This document shows positions 51,211 to 59,505 of a stretch of 64,000 nt of DNA, piece by piece. How positions within the stretch are numbered: position 1 is the stretch's first letter; every line of letters starts with the position of its first letter. This DNA comes from Clostridium_S neuense. Its GTDB lineage: Bacteria; Bacillota; Clostridia; Clostridiales; Clostridiaceae. A program made the position numbers and the translations under genes. The DNA is taken from NCBI RefSeq assembly GCF_045310695.1, contig NZ_JBJIAA010000008.1, positions 167,652-231,651 on the forward strand. The letters are read 5' to 3'. The notes under the pieces were generated by a model. That model saw only the letters and a program-made list of their open reading frames with translations, had not been told where the DNA came from and did no database searches.

Positions 51211-52221
51211 ATGGATTATAGTAGTAAAGATATTAAAAGCATTATTTCTGAAATTCTTGAGAAAAAGAAAGCAAAAGGCGGAGTTAAGAGTATTTATTTT
51301 GTGGGATGTGGAGGATCTTTAGGAGCTCTTTATCCAGCAAAAACTTTTATGGAAAAAGAATGTACTTCAATTAAATCTGTATGGATTAACAGTAATGAAT
51401 TCGTTCACAGTACACCGAAGGATTTTGGTGAAAATTCAATAATTTGTTTGGCATGTCATAAGGGAAATACACCAGAAACAATTGCGGCTGCAAAGCTTGG
51501 TAAAGAAATGGGAGCAGCTGTTATTATTCTAACATGGCTTAAGGAATCAGAAATCATAGAATTTGGTGATTACATTGTTCGTTATACCTTTGATGCTAGT
51601 CCAGATCATCTTAAAGGAGATATTGACTATTCAGGTGAAAAGACAATATGTGCTCTTTTAGTAGCAGTAGAGCTTTTAGCACAGACAGAAGGATATGAAA
51701 ACTACAATAAATTTTATGAAGGCACTGGAATGATTACCAATATCATAAGAAATGCTCGTAATCATGTTGCAGAGAGAGCAGCTAAATTCGCTGAAAACTA
51801 TAAAGATGATTCAGTTATTTACACTATGGGAAGTGGTGCAAGCTATGGAGCTGCTTACATGGAAAGTATCTGTATCTTTATGGAGATGCAATGGCTTGAT
51901 TCTAGCAGCATCCATACTGGAGAATATTTCCACGGACCTTTTGAAATTACTGATGCAAACCGTCCATTTATGATTCAGATTTCTGAGGGTTCAACACGTG
52001 ATTTAGATGAAAGAGCTCTTAAATTCTTAAATACCTATGCAAAACGTATAGAAGTATTGGATGCTAAAGAACTTGGTCTTTCTACAATTGATGCTTCTGT
52101 TGTTGATTATTTTAATCATTCATTGTTCAATAATGTGTATCCTATATATAACCATGCACTTGCAACAAAACGTGAGCATCCATTAGCTACGCGCCGTTAT
52201 ATGTGGAAAGTGGAATATTAA
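51211..52221 (+). CDS. frlB: Fructosamine-6-phosphate deglycase (FraB/FrlB family)
   Basis: A 336-residue protein with two SIS (sugar isomerase) domains (VGCGGSLGALYPAK; GSGASYGAAYMESICIFMEMQ). The GEYFHGPFEI segment carries the Glu/His pair used for catalysis, and the C terminus is HPLATRRYMWKVEY. It cleaves a 6-phosphorylated Amadori compound to glucose 6-phosphate and the free amino acid. From memory the sequence resembles Salmonella FraB (phosphofructose-aspartate deglycase) more than E. coli FrlB. The ATG at 51211 is chosen because the earlier one sits one base after AAAGGAG. A terminator and a new promoter separate it from the transporter gene. Confidence 0.88.
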   Translation: MDYSSKDIKSIISEILEKKKAKGGVKSIYFVGCGGSLGALYPAKTFMEKECTSIKSVWINSNEFVHSTPKDFGENSIICLACHKGNTPETIAAAKLGKEMGAAVIILTWLKESEIIEFGDYIVRYTFDASPDHLKGDIDYSGEKTICALLVAVELLAQTEGYENYNKFYEGTGMITNIIRNARNHVAERAAKFAENYKDDSVIYTMGSGASYGAAYMESICIFMEMQWLDSSSIHTGEYFHGPFEITDANRPFMIQISEGSTRDLDERALKFLNTYAKRIEVLDAKELGLSTIDASVVDYFNHSLFNNVYPIYNHALATKREHPLATRRYMWKVEY

Positions 52222-52269
52222 TATTAAAGCGGTAAATACTTACTTCCAGGGATTATGGAATCACTATGC

Positions 52270-52309
52270 ATATAAATAAAAGTAGTATTCAAAATACTTT
52301 TATTTATAT
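52270..52309 (+). terminator. Hairpin after the deglycase gene
   Basis: ATATAAATAAAAGTA pairs perfectly with TACTTTTATTTATAT around a 10-base loop. It lies between the deglycase and the rest of the pathway genes and likely reduces readthrough. Confidence 0.7.
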
Positions 52310-52357
52310 TGCAAAGCGTGAAAGTTCTATTTATGGAGCAGTTTTTTGTGTCTATAT

Positions 52358-52512
52358 ATTAAAACGATTACATGAAAATAGGAAACAATAAGTGATGATT
52401 TTAATTGTATATTAAATAAACATTAAAATCCAATTGACAAAAGCATATACAGGGTATACTATTGTATTAAATACAAAACGATACAGTACAATACAAAACG
52501 ATACACAAAAGA
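52358..52512 (+). promoter_or_regulatory. Transporter-operon promoter, GntR array and possible cre
   Basis: TTGACA (52434-52439) is followed by TACTAT at 17 bp. Directly downstream are a perfect palindrome TTGTATT-A-AATACAA (52462-52476) and an exact 15-bp direct repeat ATACAAAACGATACA (52471-52485 and 52491-52505), 20 bp apart. These are strong candidates for GntR repressor sites placed as a roadblock. Upstream, ATTAAAACGATTACA (52358-52372) matches the catabolite-response (CcpA) consensus with one mismatch. Confidence 0.7.
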
Positions 52513-52619
52513 GCTGAATTGATTTTGTATTACTAAGAATGTGCGCACCATTCTTAAATAATAATATTTCTTGCAATAAGGAATAATAAAATTAATTTAA
52601 CATTGAGGAGGATAAATCT

Positions 52620-53939
52620 ATGTTTTGGGTAGAGTTAGTAATCGTTCTTGCCATTATTTTTATAGGTGTACGAATAGGGGGTACATTCTTGGCAATGGCT
52701 GGTGGGCTTGGAATGTTAATTATGACATTTGGTTTACATGTAGCACCAGCTGATCCGCCTATTACAGTAATTTTGATTATGATTGCAGTTATTTGTGCCG
52801 CAGCTACAATGCAGGCATGTGGGGGATTGGATTTTTTAGTTAAGATAGCGGAAAAGATACTTCGTAAAAATCCTAAGATGCTTACAATTTTAGCACCAGT
52901 TATTGCTTATATTTTTACGTTTATGAGTGGAACAGGCCATATTGTATATAGTTTGCTTCCGGTTATTAATGAAATTGCCATTGATACAGGAATTCGTCCA
53001 GAACGTCCAATTTCAGCATCTATTGTTTCATCACAGCAGGCTATCACAGCATGTCCAATTTCAGCAGCAACTGTAGCGGTATTGGCGTTTATGTCTAAAT
53101 CACACTACACTTCGGTTAATATTTTTACATTACTTGTTGTCTGCATTCCAGCAACCTTAGTTGGAACCGTTTTATGTGCATTATCAGTGTTAAAGAAAGG
53201 AAAAGAATTAGCAGATGATCCTGAATTTCAAGCTCGTGTAGCTGAAGGAAAGATTCAAGATTTTTCTAAAGTAGAAAGAGATGAAAAACCTACTACTAAA
53301 GAAGCAAAGATTTCTGTAATAATATTTTTAATTGCAATGGTTAGTATTGTATTTTTAGGAGCACAAAGTAAGCTTCTTCCAGTATTTGCACATAATACAA
53401 AGTTACCACTTACAACTGTAATTCAAATTTTCATGCTTACAGCTGCAGCTGTTACAGTTCTTGTAACTAAACTTGATAGCGGAAAAGTTTTAGAACAGCC
53501 GGTATTCACCACAGGAATGTTTGCAGTAGTATTAGCTTTTGGTCTTTGTTGGTTAGTAAATACCTTTATTGGTGATCAAGCTTCCTTTATCACTAAGAAT
53601 ATGTCTGTATTAACAAATAAATATCCATGGATTTATATAATAGCAGTTTTTGTAGTTGGTGCAATTACTACCAGTCAGTCTTCTACAACAATGATTATGG
53701 TACCAATTGGTATTGCATTAGGTCTTCCAGTTAATATCATTATCGCAGGTTGGCTTGCTTGCAGTTCAAATTACTTTATTCCAGCATCTGGACAGTGTGT
53801 TGCTGCAATAGCATTTGATTCTGCTGGAACTACAAAAATAGGTAAATATGTATTGAATCATAGTTATATGCTTCCAGGATTGGTATGTACAGTAGCATCT
53901 GTAGTAGTGGCTTTGGCACTTGGTGCAATCGTTTTTTAG
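52620..53939 (+). CDS. Dcu-family transporter, probable Amadori-compound uptake
   Basis: A 439-residue membrane protein of the anaerobic C4-dicarboxylate (DcuA/DcuB) family. It shows the family opening FWVELVIVLAIIFIGVRIGG, PVIAYIFTFMSGTGHIVYSLLP, RPERPISASIVSSQQA, and about ten helices. Dcu proteins exchange fumarate, aspartate and succinate. Placed in a fructosamine operon, it more likely plays the part of FraA, the Dcu-type fructose-asparagine transporter of Salmonella, importing a fructosyl-amino acid with an acidic or amide side chain. E. coli frl uses an unrelated amino-acid permease (FrlA). Confidence 0.85.
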   Translation: MFWVELVIVLAIIFIGVRIGGTFLAMAGGLGMLIMTFGLHVAPADPPITVILIMIAVICAAATMQACGGLDFLVKIAEKILRKNPKMLTILAPVIAYIFTFMSGTGHIVYSLLPVINEIAIDTGIRPERPISASIVSSQQAITACPISAATVAVLAFMSKSHYTSVNIFTLLVVCIPATLVGTVLCALSVLKKGKELADDPEFQARVAEGKIQDFSKVERDEKPTTKEAKISVIIFLIAMVSIVFLGAQSKLLPVFAHNTKLPLTTVIQIFMLTAAAVTVLVTKLDSGKVLEQPVFTTGMFAVVLAFGLCWLVNTFIGDQASFITKNMSVLTNKYPWIYIIAVFVVGAITTSQSSTTMIMVPIGIALGLPVNIIIAGWLACSSNYFIPASGQCVAAIAFDSAGTTKIGKYVLNHSYMLPGLVCTVASVVVALALGAIVF

Positions 53940-54016
53940 TGTAGTATAAATAAATATAAGCTAATTATATCATAAAGTTTAGGTTATGGTATAAGAAAGT
54001 AGAGGAGGCTGTGTAT

Positions 54017-54832
54017 ATGAAATTTGCTCCTATGAGTTATCATTATTTGCGTTACCCAATAGAAAAATTTCTTGATAAGGTAGAAAGATCTCCATTTGAT
54101 AGTATCGATCTTTATTGTTCAGCACCGCAATTAAATATTTTTGATTATTCACTTGGAAAACTAATTGAATTAGATAAAAATATTCGAAGAAGAAAACTAA
54201 ATGTAATGGCAATTACACCTGAAAACTGCACATATCCTGTTAACTTTTGCACACCAGATATTATTACAAGAGAATCAAGTATTCGTTATTATCAGAGGGC
54301 AATAGATACAGCTGAATTTTTAGGATGCAGCAATGTTCAAATTAGTACAGGGTTTGGATATTTTGATCAGCCAAGAGATGAAGCGTGGAAGTATTGTCAG
54401 GAGTCATTAGCTCAGGTTATAGCTTACTGTGAAAGAAAAAACGTTAGACTAATTCTTGAGGAATTAAAAGCAACAACAACTAATGTGTTGATTTCAAGTA
54501 AGGATATTTCAAATATGATTCGTGAAATCGATTCACCGAATATTGTGGGGATGATAGATTTAGATCAGATGACATATGCAGGAGAGACAATTGACGATTA
54601 TTTTGATAATCTTGGCGAAAAGGTTCAGCATATTCATTTTAATGATAGAGGCCATACGGTACCAGGAGATGGAGATTTTCCAATGAAAGAATATTATAGC
54701 GCACTCAAAAGAAGAGGTTATACGGGGAATGTTTCTTTTGAAATTTGTGACAGAAGATATTATTGCGATCCTGATAAGGCTATTGATGATATTATTTCTT
54801 GGATGAAAGAGAATACAAATGAATTAGAGTAG
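54017..54832 (+). CDS. frlC: FrlC-like sugar-amine epimerase (TIM barrel)
   Basis: A 271-residue AP-endonuclease-2-fold protein. Metal-ligand candidates are the Glu in LILEELKAT, the Asp in VGMIDLDQM, the His in VQHIHFND and the Glu in VSFEICD. The segment MAITPENCTYPVN, followed by ITRESSIRYY, resembles E. coli FrlC, which interconverts fructoselysine and psicoselysine. It lets the pathway use the C3 epimer of an Amadori compound. The ATG at 54017 lies eight bases after AGAGGAGG; the GTG at 54011 is too close. Confidence 0.84.
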   Translation: MKFAPMSYHYLRYPIEKFLDKVERSPFDSIDLYCSAPQLNIFDYSLGKLIELDKNIRRRKLNVMAITPENCTYPVNFCTPDIITRESSIRYYQRAIDTAEFLGCSNVQISTGFGYFDQPRDEAWKYCQESLAQVIAYCERKNVRLILEELKATTTNVLISSKDISNMIREIDSPNIVGMIDLDQMTYAGETIDDYFDNLGEKVQHIHFNDRGHTVPGDGDFPMKEYYSALKRRGYTGNVSFEICDRRYYCDPDKAIDDIISWMKENTNELE

Positions 54833-54887
54833 ATTTGCTAGTTTCTCTTTTGAATAATTTAAATACTGCTATAGAAGGAGAAGAAAA

Positions 54888-55775
54888 ATGAAGAATTATA
54901 AAATTGTTGCTATTGGCGATAACGTCTGTGATAAATACCTTTCAAGAGGAAAGATGTATCCGGGAGGACAGTGTGTTAATACTTGTGTATATGGAAAAAT
55001 GAATGGAGCGGAGACAGCATACCTTGGAAAGTATGGAAATGATGAAGTGGCAGAATGTGTGCAAAGTACATTGAAACAGATAGGAATTGATGATAGCCAT
55101 TGCCGTCATTATGAAGGAGAAAATGGATTTGCTTTAGTTACTTTGAAAAATGCTGATCGTGTTTTCCTTGGTTCCAACAAAGGTGGTATTGCTAAAGAGC
55201 ACTCTTATAATTTTGATGAAAACGATTTTCAATACATTAAAAAATTTAACTTGATTTATACAAATTTAAATAGTTATATTGAAGATAATTTGAAGGAGCT
55301 TCATGCAACAGGAGTACCAATTGCTTATGATTTTTCTATGAGATGGACAGATGAATATCTCTTGAAGGTATGTCCATATATTGATGTAGCAATCTTATCA
55401 TGTGCTCATTTGACAGCCGAGGAACGAGAAAAAGAGATGAAAAAAGTTCAGAATTATGGAGTTAAAATAGTCCTTGGAACAATAGGGGAAGATGGATCAT
55501 ATGTACTTTATGATGGTGAGTTTTTATATACTACTGCTATTATGGCTGCGAATATTATTGATACAATGGGTGCAGGAGATTCATATTTTTCAGCCTTTCT
55601 TTGCTCACTTTTACAGACCTCTGAAACAGGAAAGTTAGTTGAAGGAACAAAAGAAAGCATGAAGATAAGATTAGAAAGTGCTATGAAAAGCGGAGCAATA
55701 TTTGCAGCTAATGTGTGCGGTATGGAAGGTGCATTTGGCTACGGAGTTCCAATCCAAGGAAAAACTGAAATATAA
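54888..55775 (+). CDS. frlD: Fructosamine kinase (FrlD/FraD-like, PfkB family)
   Basis: A 295-residue ribokinase/PfkB-family kinase. The N-terminal IVAIGDNVCDKYLSRGKMYPGGQCVNT holds the substrate-binding GG. The C-terminal IDTMGAGDSYFSAF has the catalytic Asp and the anion hole. The lack of the usual long insertions and the IGDNVCDKY start match FrlD. It phosphorylates the imported fructosyl-amino acid at C6, producing the substrate of the deglycase at 51211. The short cupin-like and HAD genes that follow are in the same transcript. Confidence 0.87.
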   Translation: MKNYKIVAIGDNVCDKYLSRGKMYPGGQCVNTCVYGKMNGAETAYLGKYGNDEVAECVQSTLKQIGIDDSHCRHYEGENGFALVTLKNADRVFLGSNKGGIAKEHSYNFDENDFQYIKKFNLIYTNLNSYIEDNLKELHATGVPIAYDFSMRWTDEYLLKVCPYIDVAILSCAHLTAEEREKEMKKVQNYGVKIVLGTIGEDGSYVLYDGEFLYTTAIMAANIIDTMGAGDSYFSAFLCSLLQTSETGKLVEGTKESMKIRLESAMKSGAIFAANVCGMEGAFGYGVPIQGKTEI

Positions 55776-55806
55776 AAATGTAAATTTAAAAAAGGGGAAA
55801 TGAAAA

Positions 55807-56220
55807 ATGAAACCAAATATATATGAGAATAATGAAGAAGGAATACTTTGCGTATACAAAAATGAAAAATGGCTTGTTTCTATTAAAAATTGGAAGCCAG
55901 ATAATGATATTGCAGGGATAGCTCATTTAGAAATCCATCACTCAACAGATGAACAGTTCATTTTGTCGGCTGGAAAGGCAATATTAATTACTGCAGAAAG
56001 AGAAAATGATAAATTTAACATTGAACTAACTTTAATGGAAAAAGGAAAAGTGTATAATGTTCCTGCAGAGTGCTGGTTCTACTCTATTACACAGAAGGAT
56101 ACAAAAATGATGTATGTACAAGATTCAAATTGTTCTATGGATAATAGTGATTTTTGTGATTTGTCTAAAGAAGAAATTGAATATATTCAAACTAATGCTC
56201 GTAAACTTTTTGAACAATAG
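55807..56220 (+). CDS. Cupin-like protein in the Amadori operon
   Basis: A 137-residue soluble protein with a probable small beta-barrel: HLEIHHSTDEQFILSAGKAILIT, then KGKVYNVPAECWFY, in the order expected of a cupin. It is not closely matched to an enzyme I know. The gene lies between the kinase and the HAD phosphatase with gaps of 31 and 11 bases, so it belongs to the operon. It might bind the sugar-amine, for example as an anomerase or sensor; that is a guess from fold and place. Confidence 0.65.
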   Translation: MKPNIYENNEEGILCVYKNEKWLVSIKNWKPDNDIAGIAHLEIHHSTDEQFILSAGKAILITAERENDKFNIELTLMEKGKVYNVPAECWFYSITQKDTKMMYVQDSNCSMDNSDFCDLSKEEIEYIQTNARKLFEQ

Positions 56221-56231
56221 GCGAGTAGATT

Positions 56232-56882
56232 ATGAACAAAAGATTTGTCTTGTTTGATTTTGATGGAGTTATTGCAAATACAGAGGAAAGTAATGCAAGA
56301 TACTTTGAGAAGGCATTAGCTTCATTTGATATTTACCTCTCAGAAGAGGACAAGCATAAACTAATTGGAACTAAGGATACTGAAAATGTAATCCGATTGC
56401 TTTCAAGAGCTCATAAAAAGGTTACATTGGAAGAATTGCAACTAAAGAGAAAAGAGATAGGAAACACATATGAGAATAGTGATATTTCTCCTATGCCAGG
56501 GTTAATATCATTAATTGAAAATTTCCGAGAAAAAGGCTTCAAAATAGGAATTGTATCTTCTACTTCTACAAGATTAATTATTATTGCATTAAATCGCATG
56601 AAAATGATAAATTTATTTGATGCTATTATCTGCGGTGATATGTGCACAAAAGGCAAGCCAGATCCAGAAGGCTATAAAAAAGCAATGTCGCTATTAAATG
56701 CAAAGCCAGAAGAGTGTATTGTATTTGAAGATTCAAAAGTGGGAATCCATGCTGGAAAAATGGCAGGAGCTCAGGTTGTTGCATATAGGGGATCAGGAAT
56801 TGCCCAAAATGTTGAGGAAGCAGATTTTGCAATTGATTCCTATGAAGAATGTAAAAAAATTTTGGATGAAATAACTATATAG
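56232..56882 (+). CDS. HAD phosphatase, beta-phosphoglucomutase-like
   Basis: A 216-residue HAD hydrolase of subfamily IA. Motif I is LFDFDGVIANTEE, motif II is IGIVSSTST, the Lys is in GKPDPEGYKKA, and motif IV is CIVFEDSKVGIHAG. The four-helix cap lies at about residues 15-85. Members are phosphoglucomutases or sugar-phosphate phosphatases. As the last gene of the operon it could remove excess 6-phosphofructosamine, which is toxic in fraB mutants of Salmonella, or act on a side product; this is inference. Confidence 0.85.
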   Translation: MNKRFVLFDFDGVIANTEESNARYFEKALASFDIYLSEEDKHKLIGTKDTENVIRLLSRAHKKVTLEELQLKRKEIGNTYENSDISPMPGLISLIENFREKGFKIGIVSSTSTRLIIIALNRMKMINLFDAIICGDMCTKGKPDPEGYKKAMSLLNAKPEECIVFEDSKVGIHAGKMAGAQVVAYRGSGIAQNVEEADFAIDSYEECKKILDEITI

Positions 56883-56895
56883 ATAAGTGTATTTT

Positions 56896-56938
56896 ACAGA
56901 CCTTTTGGAAAGTAACCAAGAGGTCTGTTTATTTTTTG
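56896..56938 (+). terminator. Terminator of the Amadori operon
   Basis: ACAGACCT and AGGTCTGT form an 8-bp stem around an internal loop, followed by TTATTTTTTG. Confidence 0.8.
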
Positions 56939-56998
56939 TATTGATACCAAATTGAAAGTTAGAATTAATGATGTTAGGATAATATGTAGATGCGAAAA

Positions 56999-57222
56999 AC
57001 TAACTATAGATGAACAACTTGGAATATTAAAATTACAATCTCCAAGTTTATCCTGAAAAACTAAGGTGTGGTTTAGAGCACAGATTACAGTGAAGGATGA
57101 TTTTTCTCCATTAACTGTCAATTGTCCTCTGTCCATTGTCAACTGATTAAGGCATATAAAATATTACTTTTAAAATTATAACATTAGCTATTTTAAGCTT
57201 TCAGCTTGTTTACCTATAAGTA
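56999..57222. repeat. Composite of family-D and -E fragments
   Basis: Bases 56999-57050 (AACTATAGATGAACAACTTGG and on) and 57165-57222 (CAGCTTGTTTACCTATAAG) are family-D halves. Between them, 57068-57115 has ACAGTGAAGGATGATTTTTC of family E. Bases 57113-57150 (TGTCCATTGTCAACTGATT) match the inverted stem at 8465. No gene is seen in 56939-57308. Confidence 0.55.
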
Positions 57223-57308
57223 ACATCTATAATGTGAAAAGTGTGGATAACCTTTGATTAAAAATGAGAAGCTGTGGATATTTATTGTGAAAAACATGGA
57301 GGGATATT

Positions 57309-57839
57309 ATGATATTTAAAAGCCTAGAAACAGAAAGATTAATTCTTAAAAATATAGCCGTGGAGGATAGAGAGTTTATATTTAGCCAGTTTTCAGACCC
57401 TGTAGTGACTAAATATTTATTTGATAGGGAGCCTTTAACTGATATAGGGGGAGCAGATGAAATACTTGAGCTTTATTTATCACAGCCGGAACCACATTTG
57501 CATCATAGATGGATTTTGGTGAGAAAAACCGATGGAGTAAAAATGGGCACATGTGGAATTCACAGATGGGATCAAGAAGCTGGTACTGCTGAAGTTGGGT
57601 ACGACCTTAAAGAGGAATTTTGGGGAAAAGGTTATATGCAGGAGGCAATGAAAAAAGTTATTGAATTTGCAGTAAATGATATGCACGTAAAGGAGATAAA
57701 TGCTTTTGTTTATAGTAATAATGAAAAATCAAAGCAGCTTGTAGAAAAACTTGGCTTTGTTGTGTCAGGTTCAAGCTATGAAGTATTTAGAGGGAATAAA
57801 TATCCTCATAAGGTGTATACACTTTATGTAGAGAAGTAA
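57309..57839 (+). CDS. RimJ/RimL-type GNAT acetyltransferase
   Basis: A 176-residue acetyltransferase of the Acetyltransf_3 group. It begins FKSLETERLILKNIAVEDREF, contains GTCGIHRWDQEAGTAEVGYDL, motif A KEEFWGKGYMQEAMKKVI, and ends with SKQLVEKLGFVVSG. Such enzymes acetylate ribosomal proteins, peptides or small amines. The final codons GAG AAG TAA and the following CAATGC are the terminus of a family-A repeat, so the last residues may come from the element. Confidence 0.85.
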   Translation: MIFKSLETERLILKNIAVEDREFIFSQFSDPVVTKYLFDREPLTDIGGADEILELYLSQPEPHLHHRWILVRKTDGVKMGTCGIHRWDQEAGTAEVGYDLKEEFWGKGYMQEAMKKVIEFAVNDMHVKEINAFVYSNNEKSKQLVEKLGFVVSGSSYEVFRGNKYPHKVYTLYVEK

Positions 57840-58123
57840 CAATGCTGAAGGAACGATTTAAAAAAATTCTAATAAATCTTGGTTCAAAAATTGTAAAATG
57901 CTTAGATATTTCAATTGTCTGAGTATTTTTTCAGCGAGTAAACATGCACGGGGCATGGGCTAATATATAGATGACTAATACAAGTTAAAGAAGGATAATG
58001 GGATTACATCCCAAACCCCGTATATGATCGTTATCCTTCTATAACCAAAAGCAAGCACTCGCTTAGAATCACCACTTAGATTTATAGGACTTTTTTTAGC
58101 GCGACGCAGCATTGTTACTTCGC
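57831..58123. repeat. Family-A repeat with internal module-C insertion
   Basis: The element starts GAGAAGTAACAATGC over the stop codon of the acetyltransferase gene and ends GCATTGTTACTTCGC at 58123. Its centre is enlarged: GCGAGTAAACATGCACGGGG, an AAGGATAATGGG segment and CGTTATCCTTCTATAACC replace the simple loop. A parallel enlargement is at 15648-15870. This makes 293 bp with no open frame. Confidence 0.72.
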
Positions 58124-58130
58124 ATTATTT

Positions 58131-58316
58131 TTACAACAACTCTTTTTTCTTAGGTGCTTGCACAGCATCAGTAACTTCAATGCGAACTTTATTAAAGGTT
58201 TCAACAAATTCATCTACGGACATTGATTTGATATCGTAATGCCTGTCTAAATAAAACATGGTCAGCTTATCAATACGCTCTGCGAGATAGGTATGATCGT
58301 GCACATTGAAATTCAA
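58131..58316 (-). CDS. Small protein, unknown function
   Basis: A 61-residue protein starting MNFNVHDHTYLAERIDKLTM from TTG at 58316, eight bases after GGGAGGTG; an in-frame GTG at 58325 overlaps that site. It is mostly helical (VDEFVETFNKVRIEVTDAV) with a Lys-rich C terminus, no membrane segment and no family I recognise. Its 3' end is seven bases from a family-A repeat. Confidence 0.6.
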   Translation of the reverse strand: MNFNVHDHTYLAERIDKLTMFYLDRHYDIKSMSVDEFVETFNKVRIEVTDAVQAPKKKELL

Positions 58317-58494
58317 TTTAAACACCTCCCATATATTTTATTATTTAATTAGATGTTTTATGGTAAATTAAATATTATATTTTGTTACAAATCCTGTTGC
58401 AGCAGCTTTTTTTATGAATGTGGTAAGGTAAATGAAATTCACAAATAAGTAGGAAAATATCATATAAATAAAGTGTAGAGATAATTTGTTCATC

Positions 58495-58598
58495 TATAGT
58501 GAAACTAGTTTAACTACAAACTATATATGCACCATAATCCCTTGAACATTGGTATTTTGGAACATAAATAGTTTGAGTTTCGCGGTAGTTTCACTATA
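58495..58598. repeat. Inverted repeat in the leader of the Arg/Cys-rich gene
   Basis: TATAGTGAAACTA (58495-58507) is perfectly complementary to TAGTTTCACTATA (58586-58598), 78 bp apart. Inner bases also pair partly (GTTTAACTACAAACT with AGTTTGAGTTTC). It resembles family D in size and position and ends 25 bases before the start codon, so it may be a leader structure. Confidence 0.5.
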
Positions 58599-58623
58599 TA
58601 AAAGTGTAAAGGAGTAGTTTACC

Positions 58624-59283
58624 ATGGCTATAATTGTTCCTTCTATAATTCATAGAGGAAATCCTGTTGGGATTTTATATAGAAATCCCAGCTTAGGTCA
58701 TAGCGCATGTAACCAAAGTGATAGATGTCTATATTCAAACAATCAAGGTGCGTGCTATTGTGTTCATAATGGAGTTTTTTATGCTGCTTTGTATAGGAGA
58801 AATGGAGTATACCATTATTATAGCAGCATAAATCCAGCGCATGGTACTCTTGTTCAGGTGATTTTAAGACATTGGAGATTTAGAACAGGAACAACCACAC
58901 CTTGTCTTGAAAACCTTGCAATTGGAATGATTGCAGAAGTAAGAAGAACTCAGCCTATACCATCTCCTTCTAATTTAGGTTGTGTTATGCATCCAGCTTC
59001 TGGTTCCCTTATTGCTAGGACTGGTACCCCGGTAGGTGTTTATTTTAACGAAGGAGCAGGGCGTGATATTAAAAATGGAGTTTTCCTGTACTGGACAAGT
59101 GGAATTAATAGGTATTGTAGACTTTACAGTAATGACAAGCCAGTTAGCGTTAGATATGCCCATTGGATTATAGTTGCAAGTGGTAATGGAGTAGCTATGA
59201 GGCTTACTGGAAGAACAAGAACAGGAATAATAAGAGTTCTGCGAGTTTCTACAAGCCAAACTATTCCTACACCATGTAGTTAA
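58624..59283 (+). CDS. Unrecognised Arg/Cys-rich protein with internal duplication
   Basis: A 219-residue protein with no family I recognise. Its composition is striking for an AT-rich clostridial gene: by my count 20 Arg but only 2 Lys, and 8 Cys (CLYSNNQGACYC in one cluster). The two halves appear related: each has a G-x-PVG-[IV] strand (GNPVGILYR; TPVGVYFNE), a NGVF segment (HNGVFYAALYRR; KNGVFLYWTS) and a TRTG/RTGT-like segment. There is no signal peptide or membrane helix. A strong start (GGAGTAGTTTACC) and a good terminator indicate a real single-gene unit. A spore-coat or carbohydrate-binding role is conceivable but unsupported. Confidence 0.7.
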   Translation: MAIIVPSIIHRGNPVGILYRNPSLGHSACNQSDRCLYSNNQGACYCVHNGVFYAALYRRNGVYHYYSSINPAHGTLVQVILRHWRFRTGTTTPCLENLAIGMIAEVRRTQPIPSPSNLGCVMHPASGSLIARTGTPVGVYFNEGAGRDIKNGVFLYWTSGINRYCRLYSNDKPVSVRYAHWIIVASGNGVAMRLTGRTRTGIIRVLRVSTSQTIPTPCS

Positions 59284-59297
59284 GATAACTTTTATAA

Positions 59298-59327
59298 GGG
59301 GTAGAGTGAAGAAAGCTCTACTCCTTT
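59298..59327 (+). terminator. Rho-independent terminator
   Basis: GGGGTAGAG pairs with CTCTACTCC around an 8-base loop, then TTTAATT. It closes the Arg/Cys-rich gene. Confidence 0.75.
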
Positions 59328-59505
59328 AATTCAACCAAATACTTTATATCCAAATTATATATTTTTAAAAAGAGTTTTTTATAGAAATTACTAGGTTTAA
59401 TTATAACTTTAATGGATGGCGATATAAAATATTAAATTGGAGGTTTTTATATTTGGGGAATTGATATAATATGTATAGATAAACCATTTGCAAGTGAGTG
59501 ATTAT

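Noticed and set aside
52620..53939. Ordinary C4-dicarboxylate exchanger unrelated to its neighbours
   Set aside because: It lies inside the fructosamine gene set behind the same operator sequences, and a Dcu-type transporter is used for fructose-asparagine in Salmonella; not excluded, but less likely.
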